The translations under genes were made by a program, and so were the position numbers. A model generated the notes under the pieces. The model was not told the DNA's origin. It ran no database searches and saw nothing but the letters and a program-made list of their open reading frames with translations. Positions 40,140 through 49,169 of a stretch of DNA of 64,000 nt are shown piece by piece (the stretch's first letter is position 1; each line of letters starts with the position of its first letter). This stretch comes from Methanospirillum stamsii (GTDB taxonomy: Archaea; Halobacteriota; Methanomicrobia; Methanomicrobiales; Methanospirillaceae): positions 145,310 to 209,309 of the forward strand of contig NZ_QGMZ01000006.1 of the NCBI RefSeq assembly GCF_003173335.1, in the 5' to 3' direction.

Positions 40140-41321
40140 TCAGACATCTACATAGCAGAACGGATCCTCTGCGGAAAAATCTCCGGTTTTATAATATGCC
40201 CGGACCCGGCATCCTCCACCACAAAGCTCAAGGAACTGGCAACTACCGCATTTGCCACCAACCAGAGATTCTTTCTTTCTAAACTCCGTAAGAACAGGAT
40301 TTTTAGAGTCTGACCAAATCTGTGAGAATGGTTTTTCACGAACATTTCCCAGGTAAAAATCAGGCATACGGGCAAACTGGCAGGGATATACATTACCTTC
40401 AGCATCAATATTTGCAACCCTGGATCCTGCACTACACCCGCCTTTTAATGACTTCAGGAGGTCATATGCATCATTCAAATCTGGAGAATTATCCCGTTTC
40501 ATGGATTCTACCAGGTGAATACAATCCTGAGGGGCATCAACGGTAAGAAACTCCATCGATGATGAGGGAGTACTTTTAGCCCGTTCGTACATGAGCGATA
40601 ACACATCGCGTACTTCATCTTTTGTCAGTTGAAGCCGATCATACACATCACTCCCCCGTCCACAGGGGACTAACCAGTACAGACAAAACCTGCTGGCACC
40701 AAGTTCCAGTGCAAGAGAAATCAGTGGGCCGAGTTCTGCAATATTCTCCCGGGTCACGGTAAATCTGATACCAGTCCTGACTCCCGCCTCCTTACATGCA
40801 GAAAACGCCTGAATTGTCCGGTCAAATGCACCCGGACTGTTACGGAACCGGTCATGAATTTTTGCACTGGCCCCATCCAGTGAGATACCCACATAGGTGA
40901 TAGCACTATCCCGGATCTTCTTTGCAATATCAGGGGTGATGAGTGTTCCATTAGAACTTAATGCGGTTTTTATCCCCTTCTTATCGGCATATTCAGCAAT
41001 ACGAAAGAGATCGCTCCTCATAAGAGGCTCTCCGCCGGTGAGAAGAATCAGGGGGATTTTTATCTGTGCAAGGTCATCAATGGAGGCAAAAATTTCTTTG
41101 GTAGAGAGTTCATTCCTATCTGAAGCATCCGGGCCGGACCGGCTGTAACAGTGCGAACATCCAAGATTGCAGGCATTGGTAAGGTTCCAGAAAACAACAG
41201 GCCGTTGCATACCTGAAAATGCAAGATACTTCCCCGGAATATTGTCAGGAGCTGTTTTTTTGTGTTTCATTACCTCGCTGACGGTTCCTTTTCCATGCAA
41301 ACACTGGGTAATCCGGTTCAT
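40140..41321 (-). CDS. ahbC: Fe-coproporphyrin III synthase AhbC (radical SAM)
   Basis: A 393-residue radical SAM enzyme that removes the two acetate groups of 12,18-didecarboxysiroheme to give Fe-coproporphyrin III. The SAM cluster is C51, C55 and C58 in CNLGCSHCYS, preceded by RPVVFWNLTNA, with the GGEP motif LLTGGEPL. The C-terminal SPASM-like end has C-x-x-C-x5-C-GGGC (CGSCQFLELCGGGC) and further cysteines for a second cluster. It begins in the last base of ahbB (TAATG) and is last in the operon. AhbC is preferred over AhbD because of the N-terminal extension and PVVFWN signature; relatives include NirJ of heme d1 synthesis. Confidence 0.85.
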   Translation of the reverse strand: MNRITQCLHGKGTVSEVMKHKKTAPDNIPGKYLAFSGMQRPVVFWNLTNACNLGCSHCYSRSGPDASDRNELSTKEIFASIDDLAQIKIPLILLTGGEPLMRSDLFRIAEYADKKGIKTALSSNGTLITPDIAKKIRDSAITYVGISLDGASAKIHDRFRNSPGAFDRTIQAFSACKEAGVRTGIRFTVTRENIAELGPLISLALELGASRFCLYWLVPCGRGSDVYDRLQLTKDEVRDVLSLMYERAKSTPSSSMEFLTVDAPQDCIHLVESMKRDNSPDLNDAYDLLKSLKGGCSAGSRVANIDAEGNVYPCQFARMPDFYLGNVREKPFSQIWSDSKNPVLTEFRKKESLVGGKCGSCQFLELCGGGCRVRAYYKTGDFSAEDPFCYVDV

Positions 41322-41836
41322 TACAAATTCTCCCCGGAAAAACCTATCCTGACATGTGGAACTCGTTTACATTCCTCAGTGCTGAATAAGATAATATATT
41401 GTTCAATTCCAATCTGCTTTGCCATTGACCTTATCTCTTCGGTAACAATTTCCTTTTCATATCCATGATGCACCGTATACAGAGAATATTCCCATTTCCC
41501 CGGTATTGAGACCCGCTCATAACAATGAGTAACTCCGGGGAAGGCTGACAACAAATGCCCTGTCTTTTCCCGGTCAGCGTCATGAACATTCCATGCAACC
41601 AGGGCATTTGCGGTGACGCCAACTTTTCTCTGGCTAATTCTCGCCTTTATCTTCCTGATAACTCCGGTTTTTTTCAAATGACGGATCCGGTCAAGCACTT
41701 CATCTTCAGAAATACCAACCCGTTCTCCAATCAATGAAAATGGCTGAGCATGAAAAGGCAGTCCCTTTTCAAGTTCTTTGATAAGGGTAATATCAACGCT
41801 GTCCATATCTCTTACACCAGACTTTTTAAAACTCAC
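41321..41836 (-). CDS. ahbB: Siroheme decarboxylase subunit AhbB (Lrp/AsnC-like fold)
   Basis: A 171-residue protein with a winged helix followed by an RAM-like domain. Together with its partner it decarboxylates siroheme to didecarboxysiroheme. The conserved patch is VTHCYERVSIPGKWEYSLY, where the H and neighbouring residues are characteristic of this non-DNA-binding branch (NirL type). The start is a GTG overlapping the previous stop (GTGA); an internal ATG at residue 11 is possible. A and B naming follows gene order and the HCY versus HNF patterns and could be reversed. Confidence 0.8.
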   Translation of the reverse strand: MSFKKSGVRDMDSVDITLIKELEKGLPFHAQPFSLIGERVGISEDEVLDRIRHLKKTGVIRKIKARISQRKVGVTANALVAWNVHDADREKTGHLLSAFPGVTHCYERVSIPGKWEYSLYTVHHGYEKEIVTEEIRSMAKQIGIEQYIILFSTEECKRVPHVRIGFSGENL

Positions 41837-42303
41837 AACGGGAACCGGACATCAGCCTTGTACTTTTTCACGGATATGAGATTTAACACATCATCTTCAG
41901 GGATGCCGGTTACTTCCAGAATTTTCACCAGCAGTTCATTCAATGATTCCATATCTTTTCCAATGAGAGTAAACCAGAGCGAATAATAATTATCCCTGAT
42001 GAAATTATGAGTTACCTCTGGAAAAGAATTTACTAATGTAGCAATTTCATGAATTCTCTCTTCAGGCAGATGAAAAGCGATGAGTGTTCCTGCATTCATT
42101 CCAAGAGTTTCCGATTCCAGCACCGGTGAGATACTCCGGAGAATGCCGGCCTTTTGAAGGGATGAGGATCGATTGATAAATTCCTGCTCAGATATTCCGG
42201 CCTTTTCTGCCAACTCCCTGTACGGAAATGATGTAAGGGGAAAATCATCCTGGAGGAGATCGAGGATTTTTATATCAGTCTGATCTGGAAGTTGTGAATT
42301 CAT
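41833..42303 (-). CDS. ahbA: Siroheme decarboxylase subunit AhbA (Lrp/AsnC-like fold)
   Basis: A 156-residue partner of the next gene, with the same winged-helix plus RAM layout. The signature is VTHNFIRDNYYSLWFTLIG (NirD type, with the H-N-x-x-R motif and the W-F). It starts in the last bases of ahbD (ATGA). It would form the heterodimeric decarboxylase with AhbB. Its resemblance to Lrp/AsnC regulators is well known in this family and does not imply DNA binding. Confidence 0.8.
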   Translation of the reverse strand: MNSQLPDQTDIKILDLLQDDFPLTSFPYRELAEKAGISEQEFINRSSSLQKAGILRSISPVLESETLGMNAGTLIAFHLPEERIHEIATLVNSFPEVTHNFIRDNYYSLWFTLIGKDMESLNELLVKILEVTGIPEDDVLNLISVKKYKADVRFPL

Positions 42304-43379
42304 GATGATCCTGCAGGGCTATAGGTACACCAGGGATCAGCAGAACACAGATCTGCAGAGATCTGTTCCGGGGGCATAAGGCCATCACACCATCCGGTTG
42401 AAAAAGCATCCTTGCCCCGATATGCACGAGCCCTGCATCCCCCACAGATAGTTTTATACTCACAGATTCCACATGACCCGGTTAACGCGTTCTCATCCCG
42501 GAGTGCGGTAAAAATTTTGGAATGATACCAGATATCATAAAATGAAGTCTCCCGGAGATTTCCAGAACTTACCGGAATATAGGGACAGGGAGTAACATCA
42601 CCATTTGCATATATCCTGCAATATGTAATCCCTGCGATGCATCCTTTTCCCCACCGGGGATTTATGATACCCTCTTCTTCTGCAATCCTTCTGAACTGGG
42701 GGGCACAAGTGGGCCTGACATTGATATCCACATCCCTCGAGGCAACAAGCATTTCCCGGATAATTCGTTCATACTGTTCAGGACTTTCTACTCCCATCTC
42801 TTTTCCCCTGCCAGTACTGACCGGGAAAAAGACCTGAAAATTACGGACACCAATTTCTCTGCCAAAGGTGATACCCTTCATCACTGCAGTTATTTCCGGG
42901 CGTATTACGGACATATTAATCTGAACATAGAGCCCCTCCTCCAGGCAGTACCGGATGGCTGATACAGCTCGTTCCCATACTCCGCTAACCCCCCTGAATG
43001 AATCATGAATTTCCGGATCATCTGAATCAAGGCTTACCGCAACTGCTTTCACCCCGGATTCTTTTAGTCTTTGTACTGTTTTTTTATCAAGAAAGTATCC
43101 GCTGGTCCCAAGACCGATACGAAGACCCTTTGACGTTCCATATCTGGCAATGTCAAAGATATCCGAACGACAAAGCGGCTCACCTCCGCTGAGTATCAAA
43201 ACAGGCCTTCCAACTTCACAGATCTGATCGATAACATGAAAGGCTTCTTTCGTTGTGATAACATCTGCTACTTCTCTGTCTCCTGCATCAACATAACAAT
43301 GATCACATTTCAGCGGACATTTGAGAGTAATATTCCAGGAGATTAGTGTCGGTGGCTGTTTTTCATTAATCAATTTCAT
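42300..43379 (-). CDS. ahbD: Heme synthase AhbD (radical SAM)
   Basis: A 359-residue radical SAM enzyme that converts the two propionates of Fe-coproporphyrin III to vinyls, the last step to heme b. The SAM cluster is C21, C25 and C28 in CPLKCDHCYV, preceded by TLISWNITLK; the GGEP is in LILSGGEPL. The C-terminal cysteines CGICEYKTICGGCRARAYRG bind a second Fe-S cluster. It is first in the four-gene operon. The start ATG has only a weak Shine-Dalgarno. NirJ2-type enzymes are the closest other possibility. Confidence 0.83.
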   Translation of the reverse strand: MKLINEKQPPTLISWNITLKCPLKCDHCYVDAGDREVADVITTKEAFHVIDQICEVGRPVLILSGGEPLCRSDIFDIARYGTSKGLRIGLGTSGYFLDKKTVQRLKESGVKAVAVSLDSDDPEIHDSFRGVSGVWERAVSAIRYCLEEGLYVQINMSVIRPEITAVMKGITFGREIGVRNFQVFFPVSTGRGKEMGVESPEQYERIIREMLVASRDVDINVRPTCAPQFRRIAEEEGIINPRWGKGCIAGITYCRIYANGDVTPCPYIPVSSGNLRETSFYDIWYHSKIFTALRDENALTGSCGICEYKTICGGCRARAYRGKDAFSTGWCDGLMPPEQISADLCSADPWCTYSPAGSS

Positions 43380-43731
43380 AGTCCTGAATACAGGATCCGG
43401 GATTTTTTTCTGACGACTATCGTTTTGATGTAAAAATTTACAGTACTAACGAATCTGATTATTACCTATCTACCAGTAAACTCCTGCTAACACCATATTG
43501 AAGGTCAGAGAGATGAATTCCCCGGCAGGTATCATCATTTATTTCTGATTACCTTGATGTCTAACTCCGCTAATAATAATTCTTCCGATTATTACCAGGC
43601 ATTCATGCAGACATGATAATGAAACAATGGCGAGACATCAGTATAAAATGCTTCAAAAAAACGTTTATCAACTGTTAATCTAAAAAAAGATACAATTTAG
43701 CCGGAAAAATTCAGATCAAAAAGAATGGAGA
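43380..43731. other. Gap between ahbD and the rubrerythrin gene
   Basis: This 352-base AT-rich gap should contain the heme operon promoter (minus strand). The small inverted repeat TCCTG-AATA-CAGGA lies at 43382-43395 directly before the ahbD start. No gene or RNA was recognised. Confidence 0.5.
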
Positions 43732-44304
43732 TTAGTAATTCTCACACCAGAGTTCAAAGTATCCTTGGGCATGTGCACATACCGGACATGGATCAGGAGC
43801 ACTGGCATCTTCATGGACATATCCGCAGTTTCTACACTTCCACTTTGTCGGTGCACTGCGTTTAAAAACGATGCCCTGCTCAATGTTTGCGAGAAGTTTG
43901 CGATACCTTCTCTCATGAGCTACTTCTGCTTTTGCTACATTGCGGAAAATTTTTGCAATCTCCGGGAATCCTTCCTTATCCGCAACATCTGCAGCCTCCG
44001 GGTACAAGACTTCCCACTCATGGTTTTCACCATCGGCTGCTGCTTTCAGGTTCTCAAGAGTGGTCCGAATCTGTCCGGATGGGTATGAAGAAGTAATCTC
44101 TGCTTCTCCACCAGGCAGCTGTTTGAAGAACAATTTTGCATGTTCTTTCTCGTTGTCAGCCGTTTCAGTAAAAATCTCAGCAATCTGCTCGTATCCTTCC
44201 TTTTTTGCCACGCTGGCAAAATAATTATACCGCATGCGAGCCTGTGATTCTCCGGCAAACGATGCAAGAAGGTTTTTTTCTGTTTTACTTCCTTTAAGTT
44301 CCAT
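43732..44304 (-). CDS. rbr: Rubrerythrin
   Basis: A 190-residue non-heme iron peroxidase. The diiron four-helix domain contains FAGESQARMRY and DNEKEHAKLF and, later, EVAHERRYR as second half; the C-terminal rubredoxin-like domain has CRNCGY and CPVCAH (C-x2-C twice). It reduces hydrogen peroxide in anaerobes. I chose the ATG at 44304 because MELKGSKTEKNLL is the family start and GAGG precedes it; the frame extends upstream to 44397. It lies next to the DtxR-type regulator gene, also on this strand. Confidence 0.95.
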   Translation of the reverse strand: MELKGSKTEKNLLASFAGESQARMRYNYFASVAKKEGYEQIAEIFTETADNEKEHAKLFFKQLPGGEAEITSSYPSGQIRTTLENLKAAADGENHEWEVLYPEAADVADKEGFPEIAKIFRNVAKAEVAHERRYRKLLANIEQGIVFKRSAPTKWKCRNCGYVHEDASAPDPCPVCAHAQGYFELWCENY

Positions 44305-44452
44305 GATAATCAGCCTCATGCAGGAGCATGAACAAACGTTGTCTGTATTGGTACCTATCTGTCCGGACAAATAAAAAAGATGGCTGATCCGCAACAAGGG
44401 TTTGTCTACAGAAAAACCAGACCCTTAAAAAAGCTTCTGGTGATTGATAATA

Positions 44453-44899
44453 CTATTTTTTTTCCAGAACCATCTCAACAAACTGTTTTTTGATTGTTGG
44501 ATCTTTACAACACTCTTCAAGAAATCCAACCATATTAAGCAATTTTTGGTATGACTGCTTTGAAAGGCCGTGTTCCATGATACAGGCATCATGATCGGCA
44601 ACTGATGAATCCACACCAACCAGTTCAAGCAGATGACAAAGCATTATATGAGATTGTTTGGTGCGCTTTGCAATTCCCAGTCCCTCTTTGGTTAGCGTTA
44701 CCCCCCCATATGGCTCGTAATTGACCAGTCCTGCATCCTGGAGTTTTTTAAACCCGTCCGTCACCGTGGCAGGAGTAATTTTCAAAGCAGCAGCAATGTC
44801 ACGTGACTTTGCATACCCTTTTTCCTGTGAAATCTCGTAGATCGCTTCAAGGAGATCCTCATTCCTTCTCGTAACTTTTTCTTCAGCCATGTAATACAT
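44453..44899 (-). CDS. DtxR/MntR-type metal-dependent transcriptional regulator
   Basis: A 148-residue regulator with an N-terminal winged helix (about 10-75; DIAAALKITPATVTDGFKKL) and a dimerisation/metal-binding domain (about 76-148) with H and E/D residues (HIMLCHLLELVG, DHDACIMEHGLS) as in DtxR/MntR. It probably represses or senses iron or manganese genes. Start ATG 44899 or 44890 (MAEEKVTRR). The neighbours are rubrerythrin and, about 1.1 kb the other way, the first chelate-uptake genes, whose upstream region has TTAGGT and ACCTAA half-sites typical of this family. Confidence 0.85.
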   Translation of the reverse strand: MYYMAEEKVTRRNEDLLEAIYEISQEKGYAKSRDIAAALKITPATVTDGFKKLQDAGLVNYEPYGGVTLTKEGLGIAKRTKQSHIMLCHLLELVGVDSSVADHDACIMEHGLSKQSYQKLLNMVGFLEECCKDPTIKKQFVEMVLEKK

Positions 44900-45369
44900 A
44901 TGTGTGAAAAATGCTCAGATACTACACAGACCCATTTCAGCCACGTAATGGTATGTTCTTATCTACCATATAATAATAAGAACCATGGTCTGCACTCTTT
45001 TAAAAGTATATTGCAAAAATGGCATACGGATATCAGAAGAGTTGTACGATAAGGAAGAGTAAAAAGACCGGTGGCAATGGTACGACCATGAAAAGCATAT
45101 TATTACCGGTCAGGCTGATGCTCTTACCTGCAAAGGCGATTTTTCGAGGAATCTTAAACGTTAAAACTCTTTTTATCATAACCTCCGGACAATACCGGAT
45201 ATACCGGCTGTCTGATCATTACTTCCTTTTTTGGTTCATATGAGTAGTTCCCAAACCTTTTTTCTAAACCTGCCAACAAATAAAAAATCAACCATATGAC
45301 AATCAGAATTACTCAAATACGCAGAAAAAATAATTTAACAGAATTATTACAGGCTCCCTGAATTGGATC

Positions 45370-45528
45370 ATGGCAATATCCTTTTTATACACCATTCAGA
45401 GGTCCGATATTTTTCAAAAAAAATACTCCCAAATAACCACTGTTTTTAAAAATGAAGCACGATTTCAGATCAAGGCTATCCGGTTCCTTAAACGCCACCC
45501 AGAAAACCAAAAATTTCAATTATTTTAA
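45370..45528 (+). CDS. Possible short open frame, unknown
   Basis: An ATG-started frame of 52 codons in the gene-poor stretch. The predicted peptide is basic and ends HPENQKFQLF. There is no Shine-Dalgarno and no family; in DNA this rich in A and T such a frame can arise by chance, so it is listed as weak. Confidence 0.15.
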   Translation: MAISFLYTIQRSDIFQKKYSQITTVFKNEARFQIKAIRFLKRHPENQKFQLF

Positions 45529-45833
45529 CAAACCAGGACAGGATTACTCCCCTATATTCGAACGCTATTAGTCATGAAACCAGGCCATACAATTGTATAG
45601 CCAAAGGGTAGATCTTTCAATACCGAGGCGATATATGAACGATTTGCTGCACCCAATAATAGCATATATAATTTAACTTTTAAAAAATTTAGGGGTTTGT
45701 GGTATTGCCCACCAAGAGATCAAAACATAATTGGGACCCGTATTGGGATTTCTATGCCAAATAGAACCTCCCCGCTAATTTTTCTACATCAATAATAACA
45801 ATGATTCAACAAATAATTATTTCACCAAAATTT

Positions 45834-45873
45834 CTTAGGTGACAGTATATCTGAACCTACATAAGATACCTAA
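45834..45873 (+). promoter_or_regulatory. DtxR-like half-sites upstream of the first uptake operon
   Basis: CTTAGGT (45834-45840), then ACCTA (45855-45859) and ACCTAA (45868-45873) lie about 115-155 bases before the permease start. TTAGGT/ACCTAA is the classic DtxR half-site, though the spacing is longer than in the standard 19-bp box. A DtxR-type gene is about 1 kb upstream. The motifs are visible; binding is inferred. Confidence 0.35.
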
Positions 45874-45988
45874 TCTCTCAATGATTATTTCCACCATCAT
45901 ACCATTTGCAATCATGCCAGAAGAGCAACATAAAATTTCCTGACTGATCTGATAACATTACAATTTTTTTTAAAACATATGGCACAAT

Positions 45989-47071
45989 ATGACAGAAGGT
46001 AGCATTTCCTGTGGTATTCATAATGAATCAATTTATGATATTTACCACAAGTATACCCGGAAAAAAATCCTGTTCATTGCAGGACTGATTCTCTTAATAA
46101 TCGTACTTATCGGAGTTGCTGCATCCATTGGTTCTGCAAATCTTCCATTATATGATGTTTATGCAGCTCTTATAAGCAGATTTTTTTCCTTTGGTCCGGA
46201 GAGCACCTGGACCGCAGATGTGGTTCTCTGGAAACTTCGTTTTCCCCGGATATTCATGGCTATTTTTGCAGGAATGGCTCTTGGGATAACCGGAGTAGTA
46301 ATGCAGAGTGTTCTCAAAAACCCTCTTGCTGACCCTTACATGATGGGAATCCAGTCTGCTGCAGGATTCGGAGCGTCACTGGCAATAATTTTCGGAACCG
46401 GGTTTCTCTCCGGTGGATATCTCATCGCAGGAAATGCATTCTTATTCTCACTCATTGCAGTAGGAATCATCATCCTGCTCTCCGACATGAAGGATGCTTC
46501 AGCAGAGACCATGATCCTGACGGGTATAGCGGTGATGTTTTTCTTTTCTGCGATGACGACATTTATCCAGTATTTTGCCGAGGCAGAAGCGGTGAAAAGT
46601 GCTATGTTCTGGGCAGTCGGGGATCTTGGCAAAACCAGTTGGGATGATTTTTATATCGTCATACCTCTGCTTGTCTGCTGTTTCCTCTTCCTGCTATGGA
46701 AGACATGGGACATGAATATTCTTGCCGCCGGAGATGAAACCGCAAAAAGTCTTGGCATTCCGGTAAGAAGGGTCAGAATAACCATCATGATTGTTTCGTC
46801 ACTTCTGGTATCCGGAGTGGTCTGCTTTATTGGTGCAATCGGATTTGTAGGTCTTGTATCTCCTCATATCTGCCGGCTTATCATCGGAGGAGATAATCAG
46901 TACCTTCTGCCGGCTTCCGGACTTGTAGGAGCAGTTCTGCTCATTGTTTCAGACACGGTTGCCAGGACGATTATGAGTCCGGCAATCATACCGGTAGGTG
47001 TTATTACCGCATTTATCGGAGTACCGTTCTTTATTTACCTTATTATGTTTCGTAAGGGGGAATTTTGGTGA
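45989..47071 (+). CDS. FecCD/BtuC-type ABC transporter permease (copy 1)
   Basis: A 360-residue permease with about ten helices for import of metal chelates or corrinoids. Family signatures: LPRxF-like LRFPRIFMAIFAGMALGITGVVMQ near residue 85, NPLADPYMMGIQSAAGFGA, and the coupling-helix region LGIPVRRVR before GLVSPHICR. It is nearly the same as the copy at 61886-62968: same length, and most residues equal. Its stop overlaps the GTG of the ATPase gene. No binding-protein gene is in this operon; the nearest are at 50297 and 51724. Confidence 0.94.
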   Translation: MTEGSISCGIHNESIYDIYHKYTRKKILFIAGLILLIIVLIGVAASIGSANLPLYDVYAALISRFFSFGPESTWTADVVLWKLRFPRIFMAIFAGMALGITGVVMQSVLKNPLADPYMMGIQSAAGFGASLAIIFGTGFLSGGYLIAGNAFLFSLIAVGIIILLSDMKDASAETMILTGIAVMFFFSAMTTFIQYFAEAEAVKSAMFWAVGDLGKTSWDDFYIVIPLLVCCFLFLLWKTWDMNILAAGDETAKSLGIPVRRVRITIMIVSSLLVSGVVCFIGAIGFVGLVSPHICRLIIGGDNQYLLPASGLVGAVLLIVSDTVARTIMSPAIIPVGVITAFIGVPFFIYLIMFRKGEFW

Positions 47072-47841
47072 CATTATCATTTGAAGGAATAACACTCTCA
47101 TATGGCACCGTCCCGGTGCTTCATGATCTCTCGTTTGAATTTTCAGACGCTGAAATTGTTGCAGTTGTCGGTCCAAACGGATCAGGAAAAAGTTCGCTGG
47201 TTAAATGCCTGAACCAATTAGTAAAACCACAAAAAGGTTCAGTTCATCTCGATGGTGAATGTATAAATGAACTGCATCCACGGGAAATTGCAAAAAAATT
47301 CGGGTATGTTCCCCAGAATTTCATGGATACCTTTCCGGCAACGGTCATGGATACCATCCTGATGGGAAGAAAACCCTATTCTAACTGGAGATCCGCAAAA
47401 GAGGATATCGTAAAGGTTGCTGAAGTAATGCGAATGTTAAACCTTGAACCATTTGCTCTCAGATACCATTCTGAACTCTCCGGTGGACAGAGACAGAAAG
47501 TCATGATAGCCAGGGCTTTTGCACAGGAGAGTAAAGTCCTCCTCTTCGATGAACCGACCTCTCAGCTTGATATTAAACACCAGCTTGAGATCATGGATCT
47601 TGTGAGAGATACTGTCCGGATGAAAAAGATCCTTGCGATTCTAGTCGTCCATGATCTCAATCTGGCATCCCGGTATGCTGACCGGATCATCATGATGCGT
47701 GATGGGAGAATTCAGGCTGTTGGTGATCCCAAGGATGTTCTGACCGAAGAAAATATCAAGGCAGTATATGATGTGCAAAGCCTGGTGATGCATGATGGGG
47801 GGATACCCTGTGTAGTTCCCAAACAAAGAATTGAAAATTAA
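47068..47841 (+). CDS. FecE/BtuD-type ABC transporter ATPase (copy 1)
   Basis: A 257-residue ATPase: Walker A GPNGSGKSS, Q-loop YVPQNF, signature LSGGQRQK, Walker B VLLFDEPTSQLD and the switch H in VVHDLNLASRYADRI. It energises the permease before it. I chose the GTG at 47068 (GTGA overlap, AAGGGGG 7 bases upstream), which matches the start of copy 2. The ends of the two copies differ slightly. It is convergent with a hydrolase gene 20 bases away. Confidence 0.94.
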   Translation: MTLSFEGITLSYGTVPVLHDLSFEFSDAEIVAVVGPNGSGKSSLVKCLNQLVKPQKGSVHLDGECINELHPREIAKKFGYVPQNFMDTFPATVMDTILMGRKPYSNWRSAKEDIVKVAEVMRMLNLEPFALRYHSELSGGQRQKVMIARAFAQESKVLLFDEPTSQLDIKHQLEIMDLVRDTVRMKKILAILVVHDLNLASRYADRIIMMRDGRIQAVGDPKDVLTEENIKAVYDVQSLVMHDGGIPCVVPKQRIEN

Positions 47842-47861
47842 TTTTTTCAAACTTTTATTTC

Positions 47862-48992
47862 TTACATCTCCTGAAAGAAATATGTCAGATCTGTATAAAG
47901 GGGTGACATTTCTAATACAGGATTTGGATCCACCGGAATGAGGTCAGACGCGTCTTTCATGAAGTCTATCTTTGAAAAATCAATTTTTCGTATGCTCTGA
48001 TCTCTCCAGCTCCGGTAATAATAAGCAGGATTTGTATGATCCCTTACCACGGTGAGATAGGTGTAATCATCTCCGGGAATGGATCCAACTCCCCTTATCT
48101 CGAAAAAGGAGGGCTCATTCCCAAATGCTACATCAACTGAATTCAGAAGATGGAATGCCTGACTGATATCACCCATTTCATATGGGATCTGCTGGTTATA
48201 CTCGTTGAGTTTTGATAACCGGATAAACCGGTCAGACATGGATACGCCACCCGGTAGTCCTTCAAAGTGATTTTCAGGCATTGAATTCTTATAGTTTTCA
48301 AGGCTTGCTAGTTGCAGGGGATACACCGGTGAGTTTGTCATGACCCCATAATTATCATCAACCATGTCACCGTCATAAATATTCATTACAGGATTGTTAT
48401 TCTCATCTTCCACCCATTCGATAATCATACTCTTCTTACTAGCATCATGAACACAGAGGTGGAGAGGATACGTGCTGTCAAGTCCCTCCGGGGCCCAGAT
48501 CTCAACAGATGAAAGTCCTTCTTTGACCTCATCGAGGGTTTTGAAATTTCCTGCAATCCATCCGGGCAGATCAAGGTAAAACAATGCATTTTGAGGATTT
48601 GTTATATTATGGGGAAACTGTGCCTCATTTAACCAGAGGAAAGAGGCAGAGAGACCTGCTTCATTCAGAACATCCAAATAGTAGAGATGCCCTTCGTTGT
48701 ACTCCTGCATTATTCCGGCAAAGTTGGCAACCCCCACAAAACCATAGGTATTATTCCAGGAAAGACCTGGTTCATCAGGTATGAGAGATGATAATGAAAT
48801 ATCGTTCTGTCCCTTGGGTTCCATGGCAAAATTTGTATCCGTCAATGTTGAGTAGAGGAAATCTATTGTCCTCCCGGATATTACATTATCGGGGCTTGAA
48901 TTTTTCAGAATAAACTCAGAGCAGCCAGACACCGGAAAAATAACAAAAAGAATACCGATTATTGCGATAGCAACCCAAGTACAATTTCTCAT
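47862..48992 (-). CDS. Secreted choloylglycine-hydrolase-like Ntn amidase (C59)
   Basis: A 376-residue protein of the linear amide C-N hydrolase family. A signal peptide (hydrophobic about 6-22) ends at G23, leaving C24 as N-terminal nucleophile in SGCSEFIL, followed by SGRTIDF, the typical GRTMD-like motif. NxGLSASFLWL (EAGLSASFLWL) and the motif YGVMTNSP (cf. N-x-P of the family) are also visible. Relatives hydrolyse conjugated bile acids, penicillin V or acyl-homoserine lactones; the natural substrate in this organism is unknown. A secreted archaeal enzyme, convergent with the first uptake operon. Confidence 0.85.
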   Translation of the reverse strand: MRNCTWVAIAIIGILFVIFPVSGCSEFILKNSSPDNVISGRTIDFLYSTLTDTNFAMEPKGQNDISLSSLIPDEPGLSWNNTYGFVGVANFAGIMQEYNEGHLYYLDVLNEAGLSASFLWLNEAQFPHNITNPQNALFYLDLPGWIAGNFKTLDEVKEGLSSVEIWAPEGLDSTYPLHLCVHDASKKSMIIEWVEDENNNPVMNIYDGDMVDDNYGVMTNSPVYPLQLASLENYKNSMPENHFEGLPGGVSMSDRFIRLSKLNEYNQQIPYEMGDISQAFHLLNSVDVAFGNEPSFFEIRGVGSIPGDDYTYLTVVRDHTNPAYYYRSWRDQSIRKIDFSKIDFMKDASDLIPVDPNPVLEMSPLYTDLTYFFQEM

Positions 48993-49169
48993 AAATCATA
49001 CATATCCGTTGAAATTAATATGTATATCGTTTAAAAAAGCTGAAAACTATCCATTTTATCAGCGGCAGTATCATCAGGGCGAGAAGTACTAAATCTATAA
49101 AATCACAATTGATGCAAATAAGAATAGTTATTCAAAATTCCGGATTATTTAGGACATGATGATCATTCT

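Larger units (their letters stand above)
44900..45988. other. Large gene-poor AT-rich stretch
   Basis: A 1089-base gap without a recognised gene. An open frame at 45019-45243 (74 codons) and one at 45370-45528 (52 codons, MAISFLYTIQRSD...) have no family and only weak coding character. Near its 3' end lie the TTAGGT/ACCTAA sites described separately. No tRNA or structured RNA was recognised. Confidence 0.5.

Noticed and set aside
41321..42303. The two Lrp/AsnC-like proteins as transcription regulators of the heme operon
   Set aside because: The gene overlap with radical SAM heme genes and the HCY/HNF signatures identify siroheme decarboxylase subunits, which share the fold but act as enzymes.
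43382..43395. Short inverted repeat TCCTG-AATA-CAGGA as a ribosome-site blocking hairpin before ahbD
   Set aside because: The stem is only 5 bases and the CAGGA is 2 bases from the ATG, too close to be a working Shine-Dalgarno.
45019..45243. 74-codon open frame in the gene desert
   Set aside because: No Shine-Dalgarno, no family, and hydrophobic/basic composition typical of AT-rich random frames; kept only as part of the desert description.
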